From: Thermoplasmatota archaeon
GTDB lineage: Bacteria; Pseudomonadota; Gammaproteobacteria; Burkholderiales; Thiobacillaceae
Direction of reading: 5' to 3'
Assembly (NCBI GenBank): GCA_023475455.1
Contig: JAMCVR010000199.1
Coordinates: 1 to 11,472 of the forward strand
Length of the DNA stretch: 11,472 nt
Made by a program: the position numbers and the translations under genes. Shown here in pieces: positions 1 through 9,181 of this stretch; positions within the stretch are counted from its first letter, which is position 1; the number at the start of each line of letters is the position of its first letter. The notes under the pieces are model-generated. The model did not search any database, was not told the DNA's origin, and worked only from the letters and a program-made list of their open reading frames with translations.

Positions 1-127
1 AGCGGCGTGCTCGTGGCTTCACACGACTGGCCACGATCAAAACGGTCATCTTCCTGATCGCCGGAAATCTCAACTTCCACGCCATCAACCCTCATGCGGG
101 ACAACCCACTTGAAATTCAACAGAGCC
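1..127 (+). mobile_element. 3' end of an ISL3-like insertion sequence (left copy)
   Basis: These 127 bases are the exact reverse complement of 11346-11472. The match stops at base 128, so this is one end of an element present in at least two copies. The outer end, read outward-in, begins GGCTCTGTTGAA; GGCTCT is the known terminal signature of ISL3-family elements. A transposase-like reading frame ends at 113, only 14 bases before the IS edge, as expected for the 3' end of a compact IS. The rest of the element lies outside the window. Family assignment is tentative because only the tip of the transposase is visible. Confidence 0.8.
3..113 (+). CDS. C-terminal 36 residues of an IS transposase (partial)
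   Basis: The frame opens at the window edge and reads RRARGFTRLATIKTVIFLIA, followed by GNLNFHAINPHAGQPT and a TGA stop at 111-113. A basic 'RRARGF' stretch followed by a short hydrophobic segment resembles the C-terminal tail of DDE transposases of the ISL3 type. No catalytic residue is inside the window, so the function rests on the tail plus the GGCTCT terminus. The gene runs in from the left and would cut and join IS ends. Confidence that this is a transposase tail is fair; confidence in the family is lower. Confidence 0.6.
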   Translation, partial: RRARGFTRLATIKTVIFLIAGNLNFHAINPHAGQPT

Positions 128-405
128 AAAATAATTTCATTCAAAAAACAAAAGGAACGCGCTGGTTGCTTCTCTTTGGGTATCCATTGTTTTTATGGCT
201 GCTTGTTTTTGTGCCTCACTTCCTAATGTTCACATCAGAAAATTTAACACGCGTTGAAACAATCATGAGCGACTCACGTTTTGGCTTGGGCTTTTCGGGA
301 ACAGTCGCGTACGCCGGAGGTTGGGTCGCATACATCTATGTTGTAACCATCTGGATACGTCGTATACCTGCACTGTATTTCACCCGCCCGCGAGGCACTC
401 AATAG
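94..405 (+). CDS. Small two-helix membrane protein, 5' end replaced by the IS
   Basis: An open frame of 103 codons, not recognised. The first 11 codons (94-126) are IS sequence, so the ATG at 94 is probably an accident of the insertion and the native N-terminus is missing. An alternative is the TTG at 166, which has AAGGA about 9 bases upstream. Two hydrophobic segments are visible, roughly residues 24-46 and 67-89. The C-terminus is short and basic (IRRIPALYFTRPRGTQ). The segment 128-300 is clearly richer in A and T than the rest of the window, suggesting acquired DNA. The last 30 codons occur again at 1118-1210 through the 805 bp duplication. It converges with bcp. Expression is doubtful; it could simply be the 3' remnant of a longer membrane protein gene. 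Confidence 0.5.
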   Translation: MRDNPLEIQQSQNNFIQKTKGTRWLLLFGYPLFLWLLVFVPHFLMFTSENLTRVETIMSDSRFGLGFSGTVAYAGGWVAYIYVVTIWIRRIPALYFTRPRGTQ

Positions 406-467
406 AAATAACAATCGCCCCGTCATTCCGCCCTGGTTTTGACTTTGTTCCCCTTACAGACCCGCCG

Positions 468-587
468 GAAATCGAGCCTGCCGGGCGGATCAGCGGCGAA
501 GGTGTTTGAGCCCCGCCCACAAAAAACCAATTAAAAACAGCAAGGCGGGGCGAGTTCTTCGCCGCCCGTCCGGCAGGCTCGATTTTC
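468..587. repeat. Long imperfect inverted repeat (hairpin), copy 1
   Basis: Arm 468-517 and arm 544-587 are near complementary. Both carry ATCGAGCCTGCCGG, a CGGCGAAG block and a CCCCGCC block in matching order, with a few mismatches and small gaps, around a 26-base A-rich loop (518-543). It sits between converging genes. It has no U-run typical of an intrinsic terminator, so it is more likely a mobile or REP-like intergenic repeat that may also stop transcription. Confidence 0.75.
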
Positions 588-736
588 GGGAATTCGGGGA
601 TGTCGGGGTCGCCTTTTCTTTGGTTACTTCCTTTTGGCGAGACAAAAGAAAGTGACTAGCTGCCGGGCTACCCCCGGCCAACGGTCGGCAGTCCATTGAA
701 GATTCAAACATCAATGGTGCTTTGCGCCTGTCCAGA

Positions 737-767
737 CTGGATTGCTTCGCTGCGCTCGCAATGACAG
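737..767. repeat. Short palindromic intergenic repeat, copy 1
   Basis: ATTGCTTCGCTGCGCTCGCA followed by ATGAC (741-765) has ATTGC/GCAAT outer arms. It matches a well-known, very widespread bacterial intergenic repeat (reverse strand GTCATTGCGAGCGCAGCGAA). It is preceded by the near-palindrome TCCAGACTGGA at 731-741. It lies just past the end of the bcp fragment and may act as an mRNA 3'-end structure. Confidence 0.7.
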
Positions 768-775
768 ATGGGGTG

Positions 776-1126
776 TTACGCGTTCACAACCCCCTGCACA
801 AAACCCAGCACCTCCACCGCATGCCCCGGCGCCTTCAACCCGCGCCAGCTTTTCACCAGTTTCCCCTTCACATCGAACACAAACGTGCTGCGCTCCACCC
901 CGCGCACCTGCTTGCCGTACATGTTCTTCAGCTTCATCACGCCGAACAGTTCGCACACGGTTTCGTCCTTGTCGGACAGCAGTTCGAACGGAAAACCATG
1001 CGCGGCCTTGAAGCCTTCGTGCGACTTGATGCTGTCGCGCGAGATGCCGACGACGATCGTGTTGGCCTTGGCGAAGTCGGGATACAAATCCCGGAATTCC
1101 TGGCCTTCGAGGGTGCAGCCGGAGGT
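776..1126 (-). pseudogene. bcp' : duplicated C-terminal part of the peroxiredoxin
   Basis: Identical to codons 39-154 plus stop of the intact bcp at 1581-2045. It lacks the first 38 residues, which include the first beta strands of the thioredoxin fold, but keeps the peroxidatic cysteine context TSGCTLEG. The frame stays open across the junction to an ATG at 1231, giving a possible 151-residue chimera whose first 35 residues are antisense to the small membrane gene. A GGGCGGA stretch sits just ahead of that ATG. Loss of the fold's N-terminal strands makes an active enzyme unlikely. It exists only because of tandem duplication A. Confidence 0.85.
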
Positions 1127-1210
1127 TGGGTCGCATACATCTATGTTGTAACCATCTGGATACGTCGTATACCTGCACTGTATTTCACCCGCCCGCGAGG
1201 CACTCAATAG
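1118..1210 (+). pseudogene. Duplicated C-terminal 30 codons of the small membrane protein
   Basis: Identical to codons 74-103 plus the TAG stop of the frame at 94-405. It covers most of the second hydrophobic segment and the basic tail. Upstream of 1118 the sequence is antisense bcp, so there is no native start. It is a by-product of duplication A. Confidence 0.8.
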
Positions 1211-1272
1211 AAATAACAATCGCCCCGTCATTCCGCCCTGGTTTTGACTTTGTTCCCCTTACAGACCCGCCG

Positions 1273-1392
1273 GAAATCGAGCCTGCCGGGCGGATCAGCG
1301 GCGAAGGTGTTTGAGCCCCGCCCACAAAAAACCAATTAAAAACAGCAAGGCGGGGCGAGTTCTTCGCCGCCCGTCCGGCAGGCTCGATTTTC
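1273..1392. repeat. Long imperfect inverted repeat (hairpin), copy 2
   Basis: Same element as at 468-587, carried along by duplication A. Arms are 1273-1322 and 1349-1392, with the A-rich loop between. Confidence 0.75.
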
Positions 1393-1541
1393 GGGAATTC
1401 GGGGATGTCGGGGTCGCCTTTTCTTTGGTTACTTCCTTTTGGCGAGACAAAAGAAAGTGACTAGCTGCCGGGCTACCCCCGGCCAACGGTCGGCAGTCCA
1501 TTGAAGATTCAAACATCAATGGTGCTTTGCGCCTGTCCAGA

Positions 1542-1572
1542 CTGGATTGCTTCGCTGCGCTCGCAATGACAG
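1542..1572. repeat. Short palindromic intergenic repeat, copy 2
   Basis: Same as 737-767, displaced by 805 bp. It lies 9 bases beyond the stop codon of the intact bcp on the downstream side. Confidence 0.7.
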
Positions 1573-1580
1573 ATGGGGTG

Positions 1581-2045
1581 TTACGCGTTCACAACCCCCT
1601 GCACAAAACCCAGCACCTCCACCGCATGCCCCGGCGCCTTCAACCCGCGCCAGCTTTTCACCAGTTTCCCCTTCACATCGAACACAAACGTGCTGCGCTC
1701 CACCCCGCGCACCTGCTTGCCGTACATGTTCTTCAGCTTCATCACGCCGAACAGTTCGCACACGGTTTCGTCCTTGTCGGACAGCAGTTCGAACGGAAAA
1801 CCATGCGCGGCCTTGAAGCCTTCGTGCGACTTGATGCTGTCGCGCGAGATGCCGACGACGATCGTGTTGGCCTTGGCGAAGTCGGGATACAAATCCCGGA
1901 ATTCCTGGCCTTCGAGGGTGCAGCCGGAGGTGTTGTCCTTGGGGTAGAAATAGACGACGACATTCTTGCCGCGGTGGTCGGACAGCTTGAAGGTGGTGTT
2001 GCCGGTGGAGGGGAGTTCGAAGTCCTTGATAACGGGTTCGCTCAT
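1581..2045 (-). CDS. bcp: Thioredoxin-dependent peroxiredoxin, Bcp/PrxQ type
   Basis: A 154-residue cytoplasmic peroxidase that reduces hydrogen peroxide and organic hydroperoxides, normally using thioredoxin. The length matches the family (E. coli Bcp is 156). Visible features are the AhpC/TSA fold with VVVYFYPKDNTSGCTLEGQE, peroxidatic Cys42, the VVGIS strand, SDKDETVCELFGV, and the conserved Arg117 in ERSTF. The resolving Cys that follows five residues after the peroxidatic one in E. coli is Gln47 here. Cys96 remains and aligns with E. coli Cys99, which is not the resolving residue, so a 1-Cys mechanism is inferred. Start ATG 2045 has AAGGA 10 bases upstream, overlapping the smr stop codon (TAAGGA), so translation is probably coupled to smr. 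Last gene of the trxB-smr-bcp cluster. Confidence 0.96.
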   Translation of the reverse strand: MSEPVIKDFELPSTGNTTFKLSDHRGKNVVVYFYPKDNTSGCTLEGQEFRDLYPDFAKANTIVVGISRDSIKSHEGFKAAHGFPFELLSDKDETVCELFGVMKLKNMYGKQVRGVERSTFVFDVKGKLVKSWRGLKAPGHAVEVLGFVQGVVNA

Positions 2046-2058
2046 GGTGGAGTTTTCC

Positions 2059-2721
2059 TTAACGGGTGGATGATTTCAGCAGCACGATGACGGCGCCGGC
2101 GCCGCCGTCGACGGTGCGGGCCTGGCAGAAGGCGAGCACATCCTCGCGCTGCATCAGCCAGTGGCGCACCTTGTTTTTCAGCACCGGCAGTCGGTTCTTC
2201 GAGCCGTGGCCCTTGCCGTGGATGATGCGCACGCAGCGCCGGTCGTCCTTCATGCAGCGGTTGAGGAAGGCGGCCAGCGCGACGCGGGCTTCGTCGCCGG
2301 TGTGGCCGTGCAGGTCGAGTTCACCCTGGATGACCCAGCCGCCGCGCCGCAGTTTCCTGAGTGCGGCGGTGGGGACGCCGGGGCGCGAGAAGAACAGTTC
2401 CTCGCCGGTGGAGACGGCGGCTTCCCAGTCCCAGGGGTCGGCGAGGGCATCGACCAGGACTTGCTGTTCGTCGGCCCGTCTTTGATGGGCGATGGGCTTG
2501 GGGCGCGGGCGCGCGAGGTCCGCGCGATCGGAAGGGGGCAGGGGAACGGCATCGGCGACGGCGCGGCGAAACAGCAGGACGCCGTCCGCCGGTGGCCTGG
2601 GCTTGTGCGGCGTCGGGTGAAGCGTGGCCGGCGTGGCGGCCTGCTCGCGCAAGGCGCGGCGCATGCGCGCCAGCGCCTCGAACGAGGCGGGGGCGAGCGC
2701 ACTGCCGCGGGCGCGCTTCAT
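2059..2721 (-). CDS. Smr-domain protein (SmrA/SmrB-like endonuclease), intact copy
   Basis: 220 residues. The N-terminal half is rich in Ala, Arg and Pro and probably disordered, with an SxPGV-type linker at about 111-116. The C-terminal half is an Smr domain: GELDLHGHTGDEAR (DLHG at 136-139), then VRIIHGKGHGS (168-174) and a C-terminal VDGGAGAVIVLLK. This layout matches the stand-alone Smr proteins of proteobacteria. The E. coli relative SmrB cleaves mRNA at collided ribosomes; MutS2 carries the same domain. The exact substrate here is unknown. The ancestral position is 30 bases after the trxB stop, and bcp begins 13 bases beyond its own stop, so it is part of that operon. In the window its promoter-side neighbour is the truncated trxB', because of duplication B. 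Confidence 0.92.
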   Translation of the reverse strand: MKRARGSALAPASFEALARMRRALREQAATPATLHPTPHKPRPPADGVLLFRRAVADAVPLPPSDRADLARPRPKPIAHQRRADEQQVLVDALADPWDWEAAVSTGEELFFSRPGVPTAALRKLRRGGWVIQGELDLHGHTGDEARVALAAFLNRCMKDDRRCVRIIHGKGHGSKNRLPVLKNKVRHWLMQREDVLAFCQARTVDGGAGAVIVLLKSSTR

Positions 2722-2751
2722 GCCGGATCACTCGCCGGGAACGGGTGGCGC

Positions 2752-4536
<1,785 letters not shown>

Positions 4537-4563
4537 CAGGCCACTTTAGCTTGTTACGTTCCC

Positions 4564-6837
4564 ATGGCGCGCCCCGCTTCCCGTTCGTCCATCCCACTGC
4601 CGCCCCGCATGCAGCGTCTGCTGCGCGAAGCCCGTGCCTTGCTGGTGGGATTCGCCGCGCTGTTGCTGGCCTCGATCCTGCTCACCCACAACGGGACCGA
4701 CCCCGGATTCAGCACGACCGGCGCTGGCCCGACTATCAATAACCTCGGTGGCAAAAGCGGCGCCTGGCTGTCGGATCTGCTGCTGATGCTGTTCGGCGTA
4801 TCGGCCTGGTGGTGGGTGGTGCTGGCGCTGGCCTATGTCATCCACACCTTCCGCCATCTCGACGAAACCCCGCTGGCGGGCGGGCGCCAGCGCTGGTTCC
4901 GGCTGGGCGGCTTCGGCCTGCTGCTGCTGGCCAGCACCGGCATCGAATGGCTGCGCGCCTGGCATTGGGCGGTGGCTTTGCCGGACGCGCACGGCGGCGT
5001 GCTGGGTGCGGGCGTAGGCGGTGCGGCGGGCGCGCTGTTCGGCTTCACCGGCGGAACCCTGATTTTGCTGCTGCTGATGGCGGTGGGCTTCAGCCTGTTC
5101 ACCGGCGTGTCGTGGCTCGGCATGGCCGAGCGCACCGGCGAGTGGGTGGAGCGCGGGTACTGGAAGGCGATCCAGACCTGGCAGGCGTATCGCGACCGCA
5201 AGCTGGGCGAGGTGGCGCAGCAGAAGCGCGAAGCGAAAGTCTCGGTGGTCAAGAAAAAGCTCGACGAAGCGCCGCCGATCCGCATCGAGCCGGTGATGAA
5301 GGAAGTGCCGCAGTCCGAGCGCGCCATCACCGAGAAGCAGGCCCCGCTGTTCTCCGATCTGCCCGATTCACCCTTGCCGCCGCTGCACCTGCTCGACCCG
5401 GCAGACGAAGCGGTGGAAACCGCGAGCGCCGAGGCGCTGGAATACATGTCTTTGATGATCGAGCGCAAGCTTGCCGAATTCGGCGTCGAGGTGAAGGTCG
5501 TGTCGGCCTCGCCCGGCCCGGTCATTACGCGATACGAAATCGAACCGGCGACGGGCGTGAAGGGCAGCCAGATCGTCAACTTGGCGAAGGACCTGGCGCG
5601 CACCCTGTCGGTGATCAGCATCCGGGTGGTCGAGGCCATCCCCGGCAAGCACACCATGGGACTGGAGATACCCAATCCCAAGCGGCAGATGGTGCGTTTG
5701 AGCGAGATTCTCGGCTCCAAGGCCTATCACGACAGCGCCAGTCCTTTGACGATCACGCTGGGCAAGGACATCGCCGGCAACCCGGTGGTGGCAGACCTCG
5801 CCAGGATGCCGCACCTGCTGGTCGCGGGCACCACCGGCTCGGGCAAGTCGGTCGGCGTCAACGCGATGATTTTGTCACTGGTGTATAAATCCGACCCGTC
5901 CGCGGTGCGCATGATCATGGTCGACCCCAAGATGCTGGAGCTGTCGATCTACGAAGGCATCCCGCACCTGCTGGCGCCGGTGGTCACCGACATGAAGCAG
6001 GCCGCCAGCGCGCTCAACTGGTGCGTGGCCGAAATGGAGCGGCGCTACAAGCTGATGTCGGCGGTCGGCGTGCGCAACCTCGCCGGCTACAACCAGAAGG
6101 TGCGCGATGCGAAGAAATCCGGCACGCCGCTGACGCATCCGTTCAGCCTGACGCCGGACAATCCCGAGCCGCTGGAAACCATGCCGATGATCGTGGTGAT
6201 GATCGACGAACTCGCCGACCTGATGATGGTGGTCGGCAAGAAGGTCGAGGAACTGATCGCGCGGCTCGCTCAGAAAGCCAGGGCCGCCGGCATCCACCTG
6301 ATCCTCGCGACGCAGCGGCCGTCGGTCGACGTCATCACCGGCCTTATCAAGGCCAACATCCCGACGCGCATCGCCTTCCAGGTGTCGAGCAAGATCGACT
6401 CGCGCACCATTCTCGACCAGATGGGCGCCGAGGCCTTGCTCGGGCAGGGCGACATGCTCTACCTGCCGCCCGGCACCGGGCTGCCGCAGCGCGTCCACGG
6501 CGCCTTCGTGTCGGATGCCGAAGTCCATCGCGTGGTCGATTACCTGAAGTCGCTGGGCGAACCCGAATACATCGAAGGCGTGCTCGAATCGCCGGATGAA
6601 GCGGGCGAGGGCGGTGGCGAGTACGGCGAGGCGGCGGAAGCCGACCCCTTGTACGACCAGGCCGTGGCCTACGTGCTGAAGTCGCGCCGCGCCTCGATCT
6701 CGTCGGTGCAGCGCCAGCTGCGCATCGGCTACAACCGTGCCGCGCGCATGATCGAGGACATGGAGCGCGCGGGTTTGGTGTCGGCCATGCAGTCGAACGG
6801 CAACCGCGACGTGCTGGCGCCCGGCGGTGACGTATGA
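4564..6837 (+). CDS. ftsK: DNA translocase FtsK
   Basis: 757 residues. A membrane-anchored motor that pumps chromosome termini through the closing septum and activates XerCD at dif. The N-terminus has four or five hydrophobic segments (about 25-42, 69-93, 113-130, 144-162, 163-183), then a short linker (about 190-310), far shorter than in E. coli and like other betaproteobacterial forms. The motor follows: Walker A GTTGSGKS (422-429), Walker B MIVVMIDE (542-549) and [15 protein letters not shown]. The C-terminal gamma winged helix contains [20 protein letters not shown], the KOPS-reading domain. The frame is open to 4426, but ATG 4564 follows the TATAAT at 4531 and starts just before the first membrane helix; no clear ribosome site is visible. 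The stop overlaps the ispD start by ATGA. The last 209 codons are duplicated at 7838-8465. Confidence 0.96.
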   Translation: MARPASRSSIPLPPRMQRLLREARALLVGFAALLLASILLTHNGTDPGFSTTGAGPTINNLGGKSGAWLSDLLLMLFGVSAWWWVVLALAYVIHTFRHLDETPLAGGRQRWFRLGGFGLLLLASTGIEWLRAWHWAVALPDAHGGVLGAGVGGAAGALFGFTGGTLILLLLMAVGFSLFTGVSWLGMAERTGEWVERGYWKAIQTWQAYRDRKLGEVAQQKREAKVSVVKKKLDEAPPIRIEPVMKEVPQSERAITEKQAPLFSDLPDSPLPPLHLLDPADEAVETASAEALEYMSLMIERKLAEFGVEVKVVSASPGPVITRYEIEPATGVKGSQIVNLAKDLARTLSVISIRVVEAIPGKHTMGLEIPNPKRQMVRLSEILGSKAYHDSASPLTITLGKDIAGNPVVADLARMPHLLVAGTTGSGKSVGVNAMILSLVYKSDPSAVRMIMVDPKMLELSIYEGIPHLLAPVVTDMKQAASALNWCVAEMERRYKLMSAVGVRNLAGYNQKVRDAKKSGTPLTHPFSLTPDNPEPLETMPMIVVMIDELADLMMVVGKKVEELIARLAQKARAAGIHLILATQRPSVDVITGLIKANIPTRIAFQVSSKIDSRTILDQMGAEALLGQGDMLYLPPGTGLPQRVHGAFVSDAEVHRVVDYLKSLGEPEYIEGVLESPDEAGEGGGEYGEAAEADPLYDQAVAYVLKSRRASISSVQRQLRIGYNRAARMIEDMERAGLVSAMQSNGNRDVLAPGGDV

Positions 6838-7553
6838 GTTTTTATGCACTGATTCCCGCCGCAGGGAGCGGCTCGCGCATGGGCGGCGCTGCCCTGAATC
6901 AAAAAGCGGCGCCCAAGCAGTACATGGCGCTCAATGGAATTCCGCTGATCGCGCACGCCCTCATCGTCCTGGCACGCGAGCCCCGCATATCGAAGCTGTT
7001 CGTGGTGATCTCACCCCATGACACGTGGTGGGACAACTATGAATGGGCCGGCTGGGAAGACCGTTTGCAGGTGCTGCGCTGCGGCGGCGCCACCCGCGCC
7101 GAAACCGTGTTGAACGGACTGCAGGCCATGGCGACACAGTGCGCGGCGGACGACTGGGTGCTGGTGCACGATGCAGCGCGGCCCTGCCTGCCGGCAGAGA
7201 CCTTGAGCCAGTTGCTCGACGAGGTGGCTGATGATGCCGTCGGCGGCCTGCTCGCGGTGCCGGTGGCCGACACCCTGAAGCGTGCCGCTGCCGATGTGGC
7301 GTCAGGGGCGCGGGCCGAGGCCACCGTGCCGCGGGCCGGCCTGTGGCAGGCGCAGACGCCGCAAATGTTTCGCCATGGAACGTTGAGCGAAGCCTTGCGC
7401 GCAGCGGGCAGCGACATGACCGACGAAGCGTCGGCCATCGAACAGCTCGGCCTGCAACCGCGCCTGGTTGAATCAGACAGCCGCAACCTGAAAGTGACCT
7501 ATCCGCAGGACCTGCGCCTGGCGAGCCTCATCCTGGAGCACCTGAATGACTGA
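6834..7553 (+). CDS. ispD: 2-C-methyl-D-erythritol 4-phosphate cytidylyltransferase, copy 1
   Basis: 239 residues, normal family length. It joins CTP and methylerythritol 4-phosphate to form CDP-methylerythritol, the third step of the MEP isoprenoid pathway. Visible motifs: the CTP-binding loop [10 protein letters not shown] (8-17, with Arg15), PKQY (Lys28), VHDAARP (111-117), [18 protein letters not shown] (196-203) and NLKVTYPQD (Lys220). ATG 6834 overlaps the ftsK stop by four bases, so translation is coupled. Its 3' end overlaps the following ispF start by eight bases, but here that ispF is the truncated copy. An identical ispD lies at 8462-9181. Confidence 0.97.
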   Translation: MSFYALIPAAGSGSRMGGAALNQKAAPKQYMALNGIPLIAHALIVLAREPRISKLFVVISPHDTWWDNYEWAGWEDRLQVLRCGGATRAETVLNGLQAMATQCAADDWVLVHDAARPCLPAETLSQLLDEVADDAVGGLLAVPVADTLKRAAADVASGARAEATVPRAGLWQAQTPQMFRHGTLSEALRAAGSDMTDEASAIEQLGLQPRLVESDSRNLKVTYPQDLRLASLILEHLND

Positions 7554-7851
7554 CATCCGCATCGGCCATGGCTTCGACGTGCACGCCTTTGCCGAGAACC
7601 GCAAGCTCATCCTCGGCGGCGTCGACATTCCCTTTGACCAGGGGCTGGCCGGGCATTCCGACGCCGACGTGCTGCTGCACGCGATCTGCGACGCGCTCCT
7701 GGGCGCGGCCGGGCTGGGCGACATCGGCCGTCATTTTCCCGACACCGACAAGGCGTTGGCCGGCATCGACAGCCGCATCCTGCTGCGCCGCGTGGCTGGA
7801 CAATTACGCGAGCGCGGCTGGCACGTCGGCAACGTCGACTCGCCGACCTGA
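7546..7851 (+). pseudogene. ispF' : truncated first copy of ispF
   Basis: The first 98 residues are identical to the intact IspF at 9174-9656. They include the metal-binding region GHGFDVHAF (Asp11, His13) and HAICDALLG (His45). At the duplication joint the frame then reads Ser-Pro-Thr and stops at 7851. The second half, with [14 protein letters not shown] and the residues that complete the substrate pocket, is missing, so it should be inactive; a dominant effect on the IspF trimer is possible if it folds. GGAG at 7535-7538 would give efficient initiation. Confidence 0.9.
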
Positions 7852-8465
7852 TGATGGTGGTCGGCAAGAAGGTCGAGGAACTGATCGCGCGGCTCGCTCA
7901 GAAAGCCAGGGCCGCCGGCATCCACCTGATCCTCGCGACGCAGCGGCCGTCGGTCGACGTCATCACCGGCCTTATCAAGGCCAACATCCCGACGCGCATC
8001 GCCTTCCAGGTGTCGAGCAAGATCGACTCGCGCACCATTCTCGACCAGATGGGCGCCGAGGCCTTGCTCGGGCAGGGCGACATGCTCTACCTGCCGCCCG
8101 GCACCGGGCTGCCGCAGCGCGTCCACGGCGCCTTCGTGTCGGATGCCGAAGTCCATCGCGTGGTCGATTACCTGAAGTCGCTGGGCGAACCCGAATACAT
8201 CGAAGGCGTGCTCGAATCGCCGGATGAAGCGGGCGAGGGCGGTGGCGAGTACGGCGAGGCGGCGGAAGCCGACCCCTTGTACGACCAGGCCGTGGCCTAC
8301 GTGCTGAAGTCGCGCCGCGCCTCGATCTCGTCGGTGCAGCGCCAGCTGCGCATCGGCTACAACCGTGCCGCGCGCATGATCGAGGACATGGAGCGCGCGG
8401 GTTTGGTGTCGGCCATGCAGTCGAACGGCAACCGCGACGTGCTGGCGCCCGGCGGTGACGTATGA
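7838..8465 (+). pseudogene. ftsK' : duplicated C-terminal part of FtsK
   Basis: Identical to the ftsK coding sequence from Leu550 to the stop. It starts immediately after Walker B Glu549, so Walker A and B are both absent. It is out of frame with the ispF fragment that precedes it. The first in-frame ATG is 7851, whose A is also the last base of the ispF' stop (TGATG), so re-initiation could give a 204-residue protein with the end of the motor and the whole gamma DNA-reading domain. It lacks membrane helices and ATPase activity. By-product of duplication C. Confidence 0.85.
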
Positions 8466-9181
8466 GTTTTTATGCACTGATTCCCGCCGCAGGGAGCGGC
8501 TCGCGCATGGGCGGCGCTGCCCTGAATCAAAAAGCGGCGCCCAAGCAGTACATGGCGCTCAATGGAATTCCGCTGATCGCGCACGCCCTCATCGTCCTGG
8601 CACGCGAGCCCCGCATATCGAAGCTGTTCGTGGTGATCTCACCCCATGACACGTGGTGGGACAACTATGAATGGGCCGGCTGGGAAGACCGTTTGCAGGT
8701 GCTGCGCTGCGGCGGCGCCACCCGCGCCGAAACCGTGTTGAACGGACTGCAGGCCATGGCGACACAGTGCGCGGCGGACGACTGGGTGCTGGTGCACGAT
8801 GCAGCGCGGCCCTGCCTGCCGGCAGAGACCTTGAGCCAGTTGCTCGACGAGGTGGCTGATGATGCCGTCGGCGGCCTGCTCGCGGTGCCGGTGGCCGACA
8901 CCCTGAAGCGTGCCGCTGCCGATGTGGCGTCAGGGGCGCGGGCCGAGGCCACCGTGCCGCGGGCCGGCCTGTGGCAGGCGCAGACGCCGCAAATGTTTCG
9001 CCATGGAACGTTGAGCGAAGCCTTGCGCGCAGCGGGCAGCGACATGACCGACGAAGCGTCGGCCATCGAACAGCTCGGCCTGCAACCGCGCCTGGTTGAA
9101 TCAGACAGCCGCAACCTGAAAGTGACCTATCCGCAGGACCTGCGCCTGGCGAGCCTCATCCTGGAGCACCTGAATGACTGA
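8462..9181 (+). CDS. ispD: 2-C-methyl-D-erythritol 4-phosphate cytidylyltransferase, copy 2
   Basis: Identical in sequence to the ispD at 6834-7553 and likewise complete (239 residues, all catalytic motifs). Its ATG overlaps the stop of the ftsK fragment by four bases, and its 3' end overlaps the start of the intact ispF by eight bases, so this copy sits in the proper ispD-ispF arrangement. If the duplication is real, the cell would carry two ispD genes in one transcript. No substitution distinguishes the copies. Confidence 0.93.
   Translation: MSFYALIPAAGSGSRMGGAALNQKAAPKQYMALNGIPLIAHALIVLAREPRISKLFVVISPHDTWWDNYEWAGWEDRLQVLRCGGATRAETVLNGLQAMATQCAADDWVLVHDAARPCLPAETLSQLLDEVADDAVGGLLAVPVADTLKRAAADVASGARAEATVPRAGLWQAQTPQMFRHGTLSEALRAAGSDMTDEASAIEQLGLQPRLVESDSRNLKVTYPQDLRLASLILEHLND

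Larger units (their letters stand above)
406..775. other. Gene-free convergent intergenic region made of repeat elements (copy 1)
   Basis: No credible gene lies between the membrane protein stop and the bcp fragment. The stretch holds three blocks: a long imperfect hairpin (468-587); an AAAG/CTTT-rich block at about 610-655 with CCTTTTCTTTGGTTACTT and a partly complementary ACAAAAGAAAGTGACT, followed by a small hairpin with GCCGGG/CCCGGC arms at 662-678; and a short palindromic repeat around 741-765. Similar blocks are common between genes in betaproteobacteria. The short frame at 490-714 on the minus strand is just this repeat translated. The region could act as a two-way terminator zone between converging genes. 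Confidence 0.7.
1211..1580. other. Gene-free intergenic repeat region (copy 2), downstream of intact bcp
   Basis: Exact second copy of 406-775, with the long hairpin at 1273-1392, the AAAG/CTTT block with the GCCGGG/CCCGGC hairpin at 1467-1483, and the short palindromic repeat at 1542-1572. Here it directly follows the stop codon of the intact bcp, so any terminator activity would act on the trxB-smr-bcp transcript. I see no gene in it. Confidence 0.7.
313..1931. repeat. Tandem duplication A: two 805 bp copies
   Basis: Copy 1 is 313-1117 and copy 2 is 1118-1922, with identical sequence as far as I can read. All three breakpoint positions carry the 9-mer GCCGGAGGT (313-321, 1118-1126, 1923-1931). 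The unit holds the last 30 codons of the small membrane gene, the whole repeat-rich intergenic region, and the C-terminal three quarters of bcp. The membrane gene is intact to the left and bcp is intact to the right, while the central junction at 1118-1126 fuses fragments of both. It could be a genuine microhomology-mediated duplication or an assembly loop. Confidence 0.95.

Noticed and set aside
490..714. Minus-strand 74-codon frame (and its copy at 1295-1519)
   Set aside because: It is the translation of the intergenic repeat block, including the long hairpin, and has no ribosome site or domain.
5875..6849. 324-codon minus-strand open frame opposite ftsK (and its copy at 7731-8477)
   Set aside because: Antisense to the FtsK motor and gamma domain, rich in His, Arg and Asp in the way expected of a reversed GC-rich frame, with no recognisable domain.
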